This document shows positions 13,489-26,300 of a stretch of 64,000 nt of DNA, piece by piece. Positions within the stretch are counted from its first letter, which is position 1. The number at the start of each line of letters is the position of its first letter. The DNA comes from Galerina marginata (lineage: Eukaryota > Basidiomycota > Agaricomycetes > Agaricales > Galerinaceae): the NCBI GenBank assembly GCA_023014335.1, contig JAECYW010000002.1:2232001-2296000 (forward strand), read 5' to 3'. The notes beneath the pieces were generated by a model. It worked only from the letters and a program-made list of their open reading frames with translations, was not told the origin of the DNA and searched no databases. Made by a program: the position numbers and the translations under genes.

Positions 13489-16400
13489 ATGTCCTCTGAG
13501 GATGAGGTAACGAGACTGCCCTATGCTCGTCCCATGCCAGACCCCGCCCTCTATCCAGACCCCTACCCCTTTCGCGCCCCGCCCCCGCCGCTGTCCTCCG
13601 CGTCCTCGGCATCCACCCGCTCCTCCGCCTACACCTCGTCGCTCGCATACACCGACTACAATCCCAGCGTGCATGTAGCCTCCGGCGACGACATCGAGCT
13701 CGGCATCACCACAGACTCCGTCGTCCAGATCCTCGCCGCAGACCCCGCCCACTCCGCCTCTGCCCGCGCCCCAGTCCTCAGGAGTCCAGATCGCTCGCGC
13801 TGGTCCGAGTCCTACTCCGCCAGTGTCCGCTCGCGCTCCTCCTCCAACCCTGCACACGACCTCCCCTCTCCGCCCTCTCTCCCAGAAGCCCAGCTACGAC
13901 CTCAGCTGGCAGACCGTCGACGAGAAGGACGAGACAGCCATGTCCGAGGACGAGACCGACGACGAACCCGGTCTCGACTCCCTCGAGGCCGATTCAGACG
14001 ACAAGGAGGACGAGCGCACATCCGCCGCAGTCATTGCAGACGAGGGCCGCGGTCCTCATAGTCCAGGGCGATAATGTTCCCATCGTTCAGCTGCAGATTC
14101 AGCCAGGTCCGTCCCTTTCACACTTCCCCGCTCGTCTTCCTCTCATTTTTCGCTTCTAGGTACAACCCATCTTCTCATAGGCTCCTCATCGACCCCCAAC
14201 GCTGTCCCCTCCTTTTTATCCTCTGTCCTTCCCCAAATTGCCCACAGTCTTCTCGCTTTGGACATTTCCGCAAATTTCCTCGGAGCCCTGCCCCCTGTCT
14301 TGGCCGTGTGTGAATCCCTCGAGGAGCTCAACGTCGCCTCAAATCCTCTTCGGGTTCTCCCCGTGTTCCTTGCTGACCTTCTCAATCTTCGCGTTCTCAT
14401 CGCAGACTCCACTGGCATCACCACTCTCCCCGATGCCCTCGTAGACCTCGACAAGCTTCACACCATCAGCATCCGCAGAAACAAACTTCACGCTCTTCCC
14501 AGCTGGCTCTGTCTCCTTCCCGCTTTGCAGACTTTGTGTGTAGATGGTAATCCTTTCCAGGGCCCTTGGAAGGCATTGGTCGATCCCTTGCTAGCCAAAG
14601 TTCCCGCAACTCCCGTCTATCCTCCTTCAACCCCCATGTTGCCCTTGTCAGCGGGTGTCCTTAGCTCAAATGCCGACACCGAGACAGACGGGGGCACTGA
14701 CATTGACGAATTTTCAGATCACGAGGGTTCAAGTCCTCGGCCAGAGTGGATACCTTCGCTCTCCAGAGGAAGAAGATCACACCATCACGGCCCGAGCGCG
14801 TTCCATTCCTCTCCCGATCAACAACTTCTCCACTACCCCTTCCCACTCCGCCGCCGCCCCAGCCTAAGTCTCTCACCCGAACACGCACCACTCCCAACCG
14901 GACCTACTTTGAGCAGACACGCGCCAAACCATCAACCCCAAATACCATGCTCGACCCTCGCGGCCAGCCCCAGGCACCGATCGTCAGAAACGACAACCCT
15001 GCACACAGCGGACTGCCAGAGTTACGCAAGATGAAGAGTGCAGGCGATTTGCGGAGAGGCAAAGTTGGCCAGTGTAACATCTGAAGAGAGTGTAGTGCCA
15101 CCAAGGCCACCCATGACCAAATACCAGACCGTCGCTTTCCAGTTCGAATTTACTCAACTTGCCTACTGGTAACGGCAATTCCAATGGGACTGCGAGCCCT
15201 CTTCCAGAGCAATATAACAAGCGTTTCGCTAGTCTCGGACCGAACTCGCAGTTTGGTCCACCGTCGCGTCCTCCGCCGAACGCTGCAAGACCCCAACTGA
15301 GCAAATCCATGTGGGATAACTCTCCGAAACCCCCGTCTCTTACGGACGATAGCTCCGGTCATTCTTCTGCCTATTCAAGTCCCCAGATGCCTCACCAGGT
15401 CCCCAAAGCCATGGCAGTTGACAATCTGGACGCAAAACGGCAAGCGACCCGCGAAAGAGAAAAGCAGCAAATGGGGGATCTTCAAGAAGATGTCGATGGG
15501 CAGAATCAAGCCAGATCCGCCCTCGGCTTCGTCCTCGCCCTCGTCCTCGCCCAATCCACCCCGGATTACCAGACCGTCGACGTCGAGCGGGTTGCCGAAT
15601 TCGCATTACGGTTCTATCTCCAGAGGGGGGTTCAGCAGGACTCCGCAGATTGACGTCCGCCTTTCCACCTCGGGTACCCTTGACGGGCTGCCCGGCATTT
15701 CTCAGCCACCCTCCCCTAATCCTCCGAGGCAGCAGTTATTACCTGAGCCAGCACCAGCCCCACCTTCCATGGGAGGATCGCTCACTGTGCCTTCGGGTAA
15801 TCTTCTGGCGCCTCCAAACCCGCGGGCAACGAAACGACGGAGCTTCTTACCTGTGGACGCGCCTGGCGCCATGTCGTTGAGCATCCCAGAAAATTCGGCG
15901 TTCGTGACTGGTGTCGTAGTCTCGCACGACGGCGAGGACCAGCCGGGCGGGCCCGATGCACAGGCGCGCGTGGCCACCCCGAGCCCCGTGCTTGACCACG
16001 AGCAATATATCCGGAGAGAAGAGGACCGGGCGCGGGACGCGTACATGCGGGCGTTGAGGTCGGTCATGGCGTACCTGAAGGACATGAACGATCTCGGGGC
16101 GGTGCAGCAGCAGGCTGCGAATCCGTTGAGCATGTATGGGATGTCTGCGCAGGACGAGCACATGCGGCCCAGACGACCAACGGTGGTGGAGAGAGAGGTG
16201 TCGATGGCGTCGACCAATTCGACGACGATTGCGTCCATGTCGGATAACTCGGGACACCTGCGGTCGTCTGATTCTATTGCAGGCCTGCGGAGTGGGTCGT
16301 CTAGCCAGACACTGAGTGTGGCGACGACGGATAGCAGTGGGTCGTCGGAGGAGCGCAAGTTCAAGGATGACAAAGGAAAACGGGCGATGGTCATCCGTGA

Positions 16401-18033
16401 AATCCTCTTGTAAGCCGTTGTCTCTCTGTTTTGCTCCGTGTGGGCGCTATGACTAAATAAATAACGATGGTTGCAGAACCGAACGGACGTATGTCAAGGG
16501 CCTGCAAGAGCTAGTTGATATCTATATCAAGCCTGCCTCGACGCCCGTCAACCTCCTAAGCGGTGTCGGATCAAGCAAAGACACTGTCGTCCCCGCGCCG
16601 GAGCGGAAGATCGTCTTTGGTGGCATTGACGCGTTATTCTCGTTCCACAACGACAGTTTTCTGCCTGCGCTGGAGGGTGCCGCCGCGCCGCTCATGAAAT
16701 CGGGTCCCGCAATGCAGGACGCGGACGTGGACGGCCAGCTATCACTCGGCGTGGCGAAGGCGGTTGGGGATATTTTTGTGAAGCATGCTGCATTTATGAG
16801 GATGTACTCGAGCTACATCAAGTGAGTCAAACAAACCAAGCCGGCGGAGCGCTGGCTAAACCGAAAAATGCAAAATACTAATATCTCCGTCGTTAGTAAT
16901 TTTGACAGCTCGGTGCAACGGGTCAAGTACTGGACGTCTGATAGGAGTTCGCCGGGCACCGCGACCCCCGCCCTGTCGCCGTCTTCTAGCTCAGCGCAGC
17001 TGGTCGGGTTGGGTATCACAATGGCTATCACGGGCAACCCAAATTCTCTGGTCGAGACGTCGGCGGCGGCGACTGGTATTCCTAATCTCACGACGAGCCA
17101 GCGTAAGAGGATAAAGTCATACCTCAAACGGTGCCGCTTGAATCCCCGGCACACGCAGCTGAATTTGGAAGGCTACCTCCTCCTTCCTGTACAGCGGGTG
17201 CCGCGATATAAGCTGCTTGTACGTGATTATGTGTTTAGGTGTGCTTGCTTTGATTATTAATTTTTTTTCGGCGTAACATAGTTGGAAGAGCTTCTACGGA
17301 GCACCCCTATTACCTATGAATACATGGACGACCCGCTGGACCGCGCACTGGCTGAAATCGCTCTCCTGGCGAATAACATGAACGAGGGCAAGCGCGAGTC
17401 CGAGTCGCGTAGGAAACTCGTGCAGTGGCAATCGCGGATACGCGGCAAGTTCCCCAGTCCTCTCGTCCAACCTCATCGGTATGCGCCACTGCCACTTTAT
17501 ATTAAGGAATTTGTTGACACCCGCCCATAGACGTCTTATTATGGACGGCAGACTACTACTAACCCGCGTCGTGCGCAAGGCTGTGGTTTCCTTCGAGGCG
17601 ATAAATGCCCAAGGCGACGCCTCAACCGTGCAGGTGGATTGCCTCGCGCCTGAGCTGACACCCCGGCCGCTCGTCGGCATCCTGTGCAATGATCTGCTAG
17701 TTTTGTGTCGAGACCCTTCGGATGGCCAGGACCCGGCATCGAATGTCGACCTATGGGCAGTGCTGAGGATGCAAACTTTGCCGCAACCGGCTAGTATCGT
17801 GCACGGAAATTGTGAGCCTTCGAAAAGTTTGGCTCGAATTCTTGCTAATAATATTGTCCGTATAGCTCTTCGACTGGTCGATAACAAGGCGATATTATAC
17901 TTTGACGCTCCGACGCCATCTGACGCCTTGAATTGGTATCGAGGTTCGTTCAATTCCGTTATGTGATGCTATGCACTCTATTTATTAACTCCCCGCAGCA
18001 ATCAACCTACATATACCCGCCTCGAAAACATAG
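13489..18033 (+). CDS. LRR-containing Rho guanine nucleotide exchange factor (LRR-DH-PH)
   Basis: A large cytoplasmic protein of about 1,350 residues, probably activating a Rho/Cdc42-type GTPase in polarity signalling. The N-terminal third is disordered and Ser/Pro-rich. Leucine-rich repeats follow at 14230-14560 (LLALDISANFLGALPPVLAV; LEELNVASNPLRVLP; LRVLIADSTGITTLP; LHTISIRRNKLHALPSWL). Next are a long Ser/Pro linker, then a Dbl homology domain from 16480 (TERTYVKGLQELVDIYIKP; GYLLLPVQRVPRYKLLL is the DH signature), and a PH-like domain after 17530 (MDGRLLLTRVV to LNWYR). Introns are at about 14106-14159, 16411-16476, 16821-16895, 17221-17280 and 17478-17528. At least three wobble doublets break the N-terminal half (13878-13879, 14038-14039, 15057-15058), with more near 14750, 15135 and 15455. 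Confidence 0.8.
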
Positions 18034-18320
18034 GATTGTGAGAAAGGATTAAGTTAATCTCTGTTTTCGTTTACTGTGTACTCTCATTTCATTAGAAGTC
18101 AATCATTTAATCTTATATGTGCAATTTGTTGTCTCCCGCCGTTTACCAAACCATCTTATGTTTTCCCCGAACCTTAGACCTTAGACACTCTCATTAAGGG
18201 AGAAGCCAGCATTATAGTTTAAACAGTTAGAAGAACCATCATCATATATTGCAGTCGCAGATTACAAGTAGTCAAATTAACAGTCCTACATAGAAACCCC
18301 TGAGAAGTTACAACGAGAAG
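18034..18320. other. Short convergent intergenic spacer
   Basis: 287 bp, AT-rich, between the RhoGEF stop and the permease stop. It holds the two 3' UTRs and nothing else I can identify. Confidence 0.5.
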
Positions 18321-20807
18321 TTACATCTGAACAAGCAATTGCAGTCAGCTTGGCGTTCGCGTAATATGAAAGCAGTCCACTCACCAACCACTGCCAGAAG
18401 GCCTCGGCCTTGTTCTTAGGGGGCGGGTCGTCATAGCTATGGAAAGGAGTAACAGGTCAGCAATAGACCTTAGGATTGATCGAGCTGAGCTACTTACGTC
18501 TCAGCCTCGATTTCCTTGATGTTGGTGATGAAGTCCATCTCATGAGGCTTCTTGACCGGCTCCTTGTAGTACAACTTGCTTCCAATGTATAGAATCGGGA
18601 ACAGGACCAAAGGCAAGTAGTTGGTAACAAAGGTATCAGTGGCCCATCCACCCTTGAGGAAGACAGCCCAACCGCTCAGCTGAATAACAATAAGGGGTTA
18701 GGAGGTCTGTAAACTGGTCGACTAGCTGGATTTAGGTTACTCACGAAGGAAATGAGCAAACAGGAAATCATCGAATACCAAGCGGCATAAGGTTGTAACT
18801 TTGAGGCAAACGGAAGGCTAGCTCTGTCGATGCCCTGAGCCTTCATACCCGCATAGAACCGAAGGTACGTGAAACTGATCCCAAACCAAGTCATAAGTCC
18901 TGCGATGGCCGTCATGTTCGCGAACCAGCCGAATACACGACCTGATCCTGCTTGGGTCCCCATGTACCCAAGAAGGGCGAAGAGGGAATTGAAGATGACG
19001 GAGACATAAGGCAGACCATTTCCAGAGGCCTTGAGGAAGATCTTTGGGGCATTGCCTGACGCAGCGAGACCGTCTGTTTCAAATTACACGTAAGAGAACC
19101 CGTCACGTAAGAAAGGCAACAATACTGACAAAGCGCCCGCGAACTAGTGTACAAATCGCTGGAAGCAGCCGACCAAGCGGAAGTAAGGAGACAGGCATTG
19201 ATAATCTAGTGAAAGGGTTAGAGGCTAGCCAGATAATACCTAGGATGGTATTCTTACAGAGGGCAGAGATTTGATGCCAGCACGTTCGATGGCGATAACG
19301 AACGGCGATGCAGCGGCAGTGCCCTTACCTGTCTTGAGGTTAAGACCTGGTGAGTCGGAAGGAACAAGGATGCCAATAACAAAGGTTCCAAGAATGTAGA
19401 ACAGCAGAATACCTGCATGAACAAGTTCAACGACCAGATGGTATTTCATGCTTGCAAGACTCACGAATGTAAACCCTCTTGATAGCACGAGGTAAGGTTG
19501 CGTCTCGGGTTCTTCGCCTCACCAGCGGCGATCTGGGAAGACAAGAAGTTAACCCAAATTGAGCCATGTTAAATTGGGCAAAACTTACAGCGACGATCTC
19601 GGTACCAATATAGGAGAATGCTGCTTGTGTTAACACAGCCCAGAAGCCCAAAAATCTGCCCTTTGCTCCTGCAATGCCATTAAATTGGACGAATGGTCCT
19701 GGGTGTTTCCAGTATCGGAATCCCAGTCTGTCGTGGCTCGGGCCGCCTAAGAGACGCGGAAGTCACAAAGAGAAAAAGGAAAGATATAGAAAGCCGTTTC
19801 TTACCACCAAGGTCAAGTACAATGCCCAATATGATGAGCCCGGTAATCGTAATCACTTTGATTGATCTTAACGTGGCAGATTAGACACTGCCTCATGTTC
19901 ATTCATTTGTGCAGTACTCACGCAAAGACAAATTCGGCCTCGCCGTAAGCACCTAGGAAGGCATAGTGAGTAATCATGCGATACATATGGAAAACGAGAC
20001 CCACCTGCTCCAAGCAGATTGATAACAATAACCACAATCATACACACTGTGACCCATATGGCGGGGTTGATATCTGGGTTCCAGAACCCAATTAAAACGG
20101 ACGCAGCACTGAGTTCGGCGGGTAACACTATAGCCCAGTTATACCTTTCATATGGGATTGAAATCAGATTGATGATGAGGTAAGATACGTGGGTTGAAGG
20201 CACCAATAATTCCAACCCATGGTAAAGGAGAAAGCGGGGTCTACGAATCGTTCAGCCATCTTGATATGGCCTCCAGGTATTGGCAAATACGCGATCATCT
20301 CGCCAAGCGACACCTGCAAAGGTGGTCAGTCCGCGAAAATGAGATTGAAAGTAAGGTGCCGACCATAACAGAGTAGCAAATTGAACCCATAGCCATATAT
20401 CCGAGCAATAGACCTGTAAAGCTCAAGATGAGAATTGAGTTTATGGGAAATTCACTTCCTTACCGACTGGACCCCCATTCTTCAAAGCATTTGCTGTACC
20501 CAAGAACAGACCTTCAAGACCAAAAGGTTAGAAAGTCAACAGGTTGCATTTATGCATACAGACCTGTCCCAATAACGCCTCCTATACTAAAAGTCAAGAG
20601 CAAAGTTTCAGGAAGCGACAAATAGTGGGCAGGAAAATATGTTACGAACCTAATCATCGCGATGTGGCGGTTCTTCAACTGTCGCACGAGTTGATGCTCA
20701 CCAGTCGCTGGGTCAACGCCGGCTGGACCGCGTAGAGACTCGGTGTCAGAGACGTTGGCATCTTTGGGACCATCTTGGCCGTCAAATTTCTCTTTCTCGC
20801 TCGACAT
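18321..20807 (-). CDS. Amino-acid permease (yeast AAT / APC superfamily)
   Basis: A plasma-membrane H+/amino-acid symporter with about 12 membrane helices. Family marks: a cytoplasmic acidic N-tail, HIAMIRSIGGVIGTGLFLG (TM1, split by two introns), GGPVGLLLGYMAMGS, a GWNYWYNW block, FSYIGTEIVAIAAGEAKNPRR, SSRALYGLAASGNAP and GRVFGWFANMTAIAGLMTW. The C-terminus ends in KAEAFWQWLM, with the last codons in a tiny final exon (stop at 18321-18323). At least ten short introns interrupt it. One extra base at 19493-19494 (Leu wobble T/A) breaks the frame between RRNL and PRAIKRV. Substrate specificity cannot be told from the sequence. The promoter lies in the gene-poor stretch to the right. Confidence 0.88.
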
Positions 20808-21616
20808 AGTGCCTAGAACTAGGTTATGGAGAGAGGGTGAGGGAGAAAGTTGAACAAACTAGAACGGGGCTTCTTTTAATAGCTTCCAGCGTCAGGAACA
20901 TCTGGACAAGTGGGGCATCTTGCAACGGGGGAAACTTCGAAGTGATCCGGAGGCATGAAACCTTGTAATCGAAGTCAATTTGGATGCTTAGGTCGAGTCC
21001 AGAACCGAGCAAATCAACATTGCTCCTCTTCCCGAACAAGCCAATTAAACAATTACGCACCGACTCGTACGGACAAAAAATCCACAACCTGAGCATGCCT
21101 TGGGGCTTGGATTACAGTGAATCCGCAGTAGAGTGAATCTTCACCACGGCTCTTCATTTTGAAGAGTTCACAGGTAATCGATTTAGGAGGTTTGACAGAA
21201 ATACGCGTTAACACCTCCCAAACGACGATCACGTGTGATTCTTCACATTCTAAAAATAAATCTGCCCCACATGCCAGAACTTGATGGCCCTCGCGGTACG
21301 ATAAGCACGGATATGTACTCGAGTACACGGATAAGGACTCAAACAAAGACCCCAAAATTCAAAGGAGTATCTGTGTAGTTCTGTCGAACCTGTCTAACTT
21401 ATTGGTGGACGGCCCAGGCTATGGGTTGTGGGAGGCTATGCATACAAATGGCTAACAAGAGTTTGTATGGGTTACATACAAATATGAGAGGAGAATCGAC
21501 TGTACCGTCGAGCTGTTGAAAGAGCGGACGAAATAGTCGCGACATAGGTACCGGCAACTTGTATCATTTTAAATTTTAGTATCATAGTACAATTCTCCCA
21601 GAGGACGCCTGCACAC

Positions 21617-21808
21617 AGGACCCCGGATAATAGCAGGTGCGCCCTGATGCCTCATCCGGACAAAAATTCGTCCAAAAAAAAAACCTTTTCGAAGCGGAAT
21701 GAGCTGAAACGTCCAAATCCAAGGTCAGTTAGCGTGGGAACAAATTTTTGTCCGGACAAATGGCCCCATTTTCGGGATCAGGCCTCCTCTGCTATTATCC
21801 GGGGTCCT
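21617..21808. mobile_element. Non-autonomous hAT-like MITE, 192 bp
   Basis: Perfect 20 bp terminal inverted repeats: AGGACCCCGGATAATAGCAG at 21617-21636 and its reverse complement at 21789-21808. An 8 bp direct repeat, CTGCACAC, flanks both sides (21609-21616 and 21809-21816), which is the target-site duplication length of hAT elements. A second, imperfect inverted pair around TTTTGTCCGGACAAA lies inside (about 21655-21672 and 21744-21760). No coding capacity. The identical repeats and intact duplication suggest a fairly recent insertion. The superfamily call rests on duplication length only. Confidence 0.8.
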
Positions 21809-22492
21809 CTGCACACACGTATGCAGACACTTCGCAGGGGTGCTTGACAAAAATGAACTTAAGATCGACTATCATTCGTCATTCGGCGCTGTTCAGTGTC
21901 AACCCAACGTACTGCGAGGGAAAAAAAAGTCATAGGATGAATACCTAAATAGTGTTTTGTTACCAGGAAAAATATTTTTGAGTGGATCTCACACCGCCCC
22001 CAGAGCCGGCAAGATGGAACGGTTGAACTCTCGTCGTTAACCCGTGTCGAGGTATAGGGGATCTACTTACTACCTGAGATATGCAATAAGGAGAAAAAAG
22101 TTCCGCAATAAGAAGTCAAGTTATTTAGACTATAGTACTGGAATCAATTATAACATGATAATAACTCAAGTACTCATGGCTCATGAGACAATAATCCTGG
22201 GGAATGGCAAGATACTTAACCACCTAAACTATGAACAAGGGGTCCTGAAAACCTGTTGGATGGGTGTATACTAGGCAACCGCAATCTACGGAGGCAATGA
22301 TCGCTGCGCCATCCGAGTTTTGTGGTCATTAGATACACAATATGCATGTAAACAGTAAAATACGACTTACTTGAGCCAGAAAATCGACGAGCATTGGCAA
22401 GGAGAAATGAGAGCCGCATGTTACATGTGAACAGGACGTCCTTGAATCGGTGAAATCTTGACCAAATCAGCCGATTTTTTCAGCTAGAGAAT

Positions 22493-22521
22493 GATTGCTC
22501 GCTTCGCTCGAGCGAGCAATC
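22493..22521. repeat. GC-rich inverted repeat (hairpin)
   Basis: Arms GATTGCTCGCT (22493-22503) and AGCGAGCAATC (22511-22521) are exact reverse complements around a 7-base loop. A second perfect 12-base palindrome, TCGCTCGAGCGA (22504-22515), overlaps the loop and right arm, so two hairpins compete. It sits alone in AT-rich intergenic DNA. Confidence 0.75.
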
Positions 22522-23302
22522 GGTACAACTGGCAGTGATGGCGCCTAGAAATCAAGCTGACTTGAATGAGGATGGCTTACCTCATCAATGACGGAATGTG
22601 CAGACGACGGCTTGTGTGCTTGATTCTTGACGTGCTTGACATCTCATGCAGATCTCATGACGGGCACCTACAACGCGTGAATCATCAAATGACCTACCTT
22701 AGGGCTTTTGAGCCCTATAAAATGTCTGCCGGCCAGCGTATCTATTCTCCGGAGCGTCTGTTATTCCACCTTAGGTCTACTCCGGATCCGTACCTCCGGG
22801 TGCTCGCACTCTTGCTGGAAGGTCAACTGCACAACTGGGAGTAACCTTCCATGGACTTCCTTGAATCATCCTTTCTCCTCTTCAAATTTTGCAAAATCCA
22901 CGTTGCCCGCCACATTTGACTATTAGGCTATTCCTTAGCGCGGAGTTTACGGATTAAGTACCTGCTGTTTTAAACCGTCGCTCTGATTTGTGGCCGACGG
23001 AGTTGGTATGAACCTGCTCTTGGACATCAGTAGTCATCGCAGGAAGGAGCCTTCAATTAACTCAGCATCCATCTAAAGTCTAAATTTGTTGCTTTAACTC
23101 TGAAACTTCGGTGTTTCTCAATACTCAAACACTACGTACTCGTGCTGTTTTTCGTGAAATGACCTTTGGCTGCGATTCTTGTGATTCTGGACGGTTTCAA
23201 GAGGCTCCCGGCGCCACTTTCTCGGAGGATGAGTCCATTGTTCGCGGTTGAATCTCGGATTCTACGACACCTCTTTGCAAAAATATGCAACTGTATTCAG
23301 GA

Positions 23303-23308
23303 TATAAA
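23303..23308 (+). promoter_or_regulatory. TATA box of the first GH74 gene
   Basis: TATAAA lies 64-69 bases before the ATG. The surrounding sequence (TTTGCAA about 30 bp upstream, GGTTGAA further up) recurs in front of the second GH74 gene, which supports a conserved core promoter rather than a chance match. Confidence 0.6.
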
Positions 23309-23371
23309 GGGCTTTGGCAAATTTTCTTGAATCAAAGAATTGGTCTTGGATTTTGTGGCGACTTGTTCGCG

Positions 23372-26300
23372 ATGGCGAAACTCCAAATCCTTTCAGCGAT
23401 AGTCGTTGGAGCCTTGTTTTCCGCTGTCGCTGCAGTATCATCGCAAAAATACACCTGGAAAAACGTCAAGATAGGCGGCGGTGGTGGTTTTATACCAGGT
23501 ATTGTGTTTAACCCGACTCAGAAGGTGATCGTCATACCTCTATTTTCCGTTACTATCACTAAAATTATGGTGCAAGGGACTTGCCTTCGCGCGCACTGAT
23601 ATAGGCGGAGCGTACAAGTTGAATGCTGATGACACTTGGACACCTTTGCTCGACTTTGCCGATAACTCACGTTGGAACTACTGGGGAGTCGACGCCCTAG
23701 CGACTGACCCCGTGCAGCCCAACCGACTCTACTTGGTGAATGTCCTTCTCCCTTCCTTTTGCTTGATCGGTCCTTACCGTCTCTCGTACAGGCGACCGGA
23801 ATGTATACGAACTCCTGGGATCCAAATAATGGTCAAATCCTTATTTCGACCGATACTGGAGCTACATTTACTCCATCGCCACTGCCTTTCAAGGTTGGAG
23901 GTAACATGCCGGGTCGCGGAATGTAAGCCTTCGTTGTCCTATGTGGTTTACTGGACTGACGCTTCCATCTACAGGGGTGAAGTAAACAGAAACTCTCTAT
24001 TCAACTTATTGAAATTGTGTTGACGTGCTTTTGCAGCGACTCGCGATTGATCCAAACAGCAATGGCAGTCTTATTTTTTGGTGCCCGAAGCGGTAACGGG
24101 CTCTGGAAGTCGACAAACTTCGGAGTCACCTGGACCAAGATTTCGAGCTTTACCAACACAGGTTTGTGAAATAAGAATAATTTTTACTGGTCTGGTCACA
24201 GCTTTCTGCCCCTTCTCAGGTACCTATATCGCGGATCCGACTGACACAAGCGGATATAACAGTGACAAGATCGGTTAGTTTTTCTCGTTTTTCACCTACG
24301 CCCTTACTAAAGGCGACACTAGGTATTGCTTGGGTCACTTTTGACACAACTTCAGGCAAATCAGGCGTCGCTACTCCTCGTATCTTCGTTGGAGTTGCCA
24401 ACAAAGGGTCCAGTAACATTTTTGTTACCAACGATGGTGGCAACACCTGTGAGTACTTGAGTCCATATCGTGATTTTTTAGATAATTTACTGTTCATCAG
24501 GGTCTGCTGTCGCAGGACAGAATTCCACCTTTCTTCCCCACAAAGGTGTTCTATCGCCAACTGAAAAAGTACTCTACGTTTCCTATTCCGATGGTGCAGG
24601 CCCTGTAAGTGTCAATCCAAGCATTTACTTTTTTCTTTTGCAGACCTTTCTTTGTGTAGTATGACGGTACCCTGGGCGCAGGTTTCTAAATACAATATAA
24701 CATCTGGCGTTTGTGAGTGATATTGATTCCAACATACGATGTATACCGCTGAAAAATATGTGTTTTTCGGTCTAATAGGGACTGACATCACTCCCGTCTC
24801 CGGCGGCGATCTCTACTTCGGATTTGGGGGGGTGGCAGTCGACCTTCAGAGACCCGGCACTATCATGGTTGCGGCCCTAAACTCTTGGTACCCTGACGGT
24901 CAAATCTTCCGTTCGACCAACAGCGGCGCTACCTGGTCTCCTCTCTGGTCATGGGGTAGTTATCCGACTATGAACAAGTACTACGGGTACTCGGACGCTC
25001 TTGCACCCTGGCTAGGCCCGAATTACCTCGACACTACTGCTGGTGACAAGCAAATTGGGTGGATGATGGAATGTAAATCGATTGCCTTTCCACTGCATAA
25101 TTGATAAATTCCATTGACGTCGTATTTATACTAGCTTTGGTAATTGACCCATTCGACTCCAATCACTGGCTTTATGGCACCGGTGCTACTATGCAAGGCG
25201 GCCGTGATCTACTGAAGGTTCGCATTATGACCTTTGCAAATGTCCGGTTTTTCTGACGACCTTGAACAGTGGGACACCGCCCACAATGTCTCTCTCTCGT
25301 CATTGGCCTGATGGCATCGAAGAGACCGCTGTTACTGGTTTGATATCCCCTCCAAGTGGACCATCTCTCATTTCGTCAGTTGGTGATATCGGAGGTATTG
25401 TTTTCCTCGCGCCTGCATTTTCAGAAATTTGAAATCTTGAATAAGGCTTCGTACACAATAACTTGAACACCCCACCAGCGATAGGCTTCATCAACCCAAC
25501 CTGGCCAACCACCGTAGACCTTGATTTCGCTGGAAACAAACCTACCAACATTGTTCGCATTGGCAGTGGGGACAGGTAGTTACACTGATTTTTCTTTATT
25601 TGATTCTCCCCGACCTTCGATGCTACAGCACTACCGGAAAACAGGTTGCACTCTCAACTGATTCAGGCGCCACATGGTGAGCACCGAAAAACGTCGACCA
25701 TGGCTTGATTGCTTGTTAATCATTATGTAGGAATCAAGATTACGGTGCTGCAGACAATGTAAATGGTGAATACCCCATTATTTTTAGTCGGCTTGCATCT
25801 CTTTCTCACACCTTATAGGTGGCAAGGTCGCCTTTTCTGCCGACGCCGACACCGTCCTTTGGTCGACTGGTAGCCAAGGCGTCATGGTTTCTCAGTATAC
25901 AAACGCATTCACCTCGGTGACATCACTTCCTGCGGGGTCAATCATTGCCTCGGACAAGAAACTCAACACCATCTTCTACGCTGCTTCAGGAGCGAATTTC
26001 TACCTTTCCAATGACACTGGCAAGACCTTTGCGGTCAAGAGCACTCTTGGGGCTTCAGCTTCGCCTGTGAAAATCGTTGTTAACCCTGGTGTGACTGGTG
26101 ATGTTTGGGTTTCTACCGACAAAGGTCTTTTCCATTCCACCAATTCTGGCTCCTCCTTCACTGCCGTCTCTGGCGTTTCTCAAGCATGGGCAATAGCTCT
26201 CGGAGCTCCTGCCAAAGCCGGAGGATACCCTGCAGTCTTTGCTGCTGCTAATATTGGGGGCACCGTTGGATATTTCAGATCCGATGATCAGGCTGTGAAT

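Larger units (their letters stand above)
20808..23371. other. Gene-poor interval between permease and first GH74
   Basis: About 2.5 kb without a supported gene. It contains a 192 bp hAT-like MITE, a GC-rich hairpin near 22500, and AT-rich sequence with stops in all frames. Short open frames (for example 92 codons from 22566) have no recognisable domain and no intron structure. The right 300 bp is the promoter of the first GH74 gene. Confidence 0.55.
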
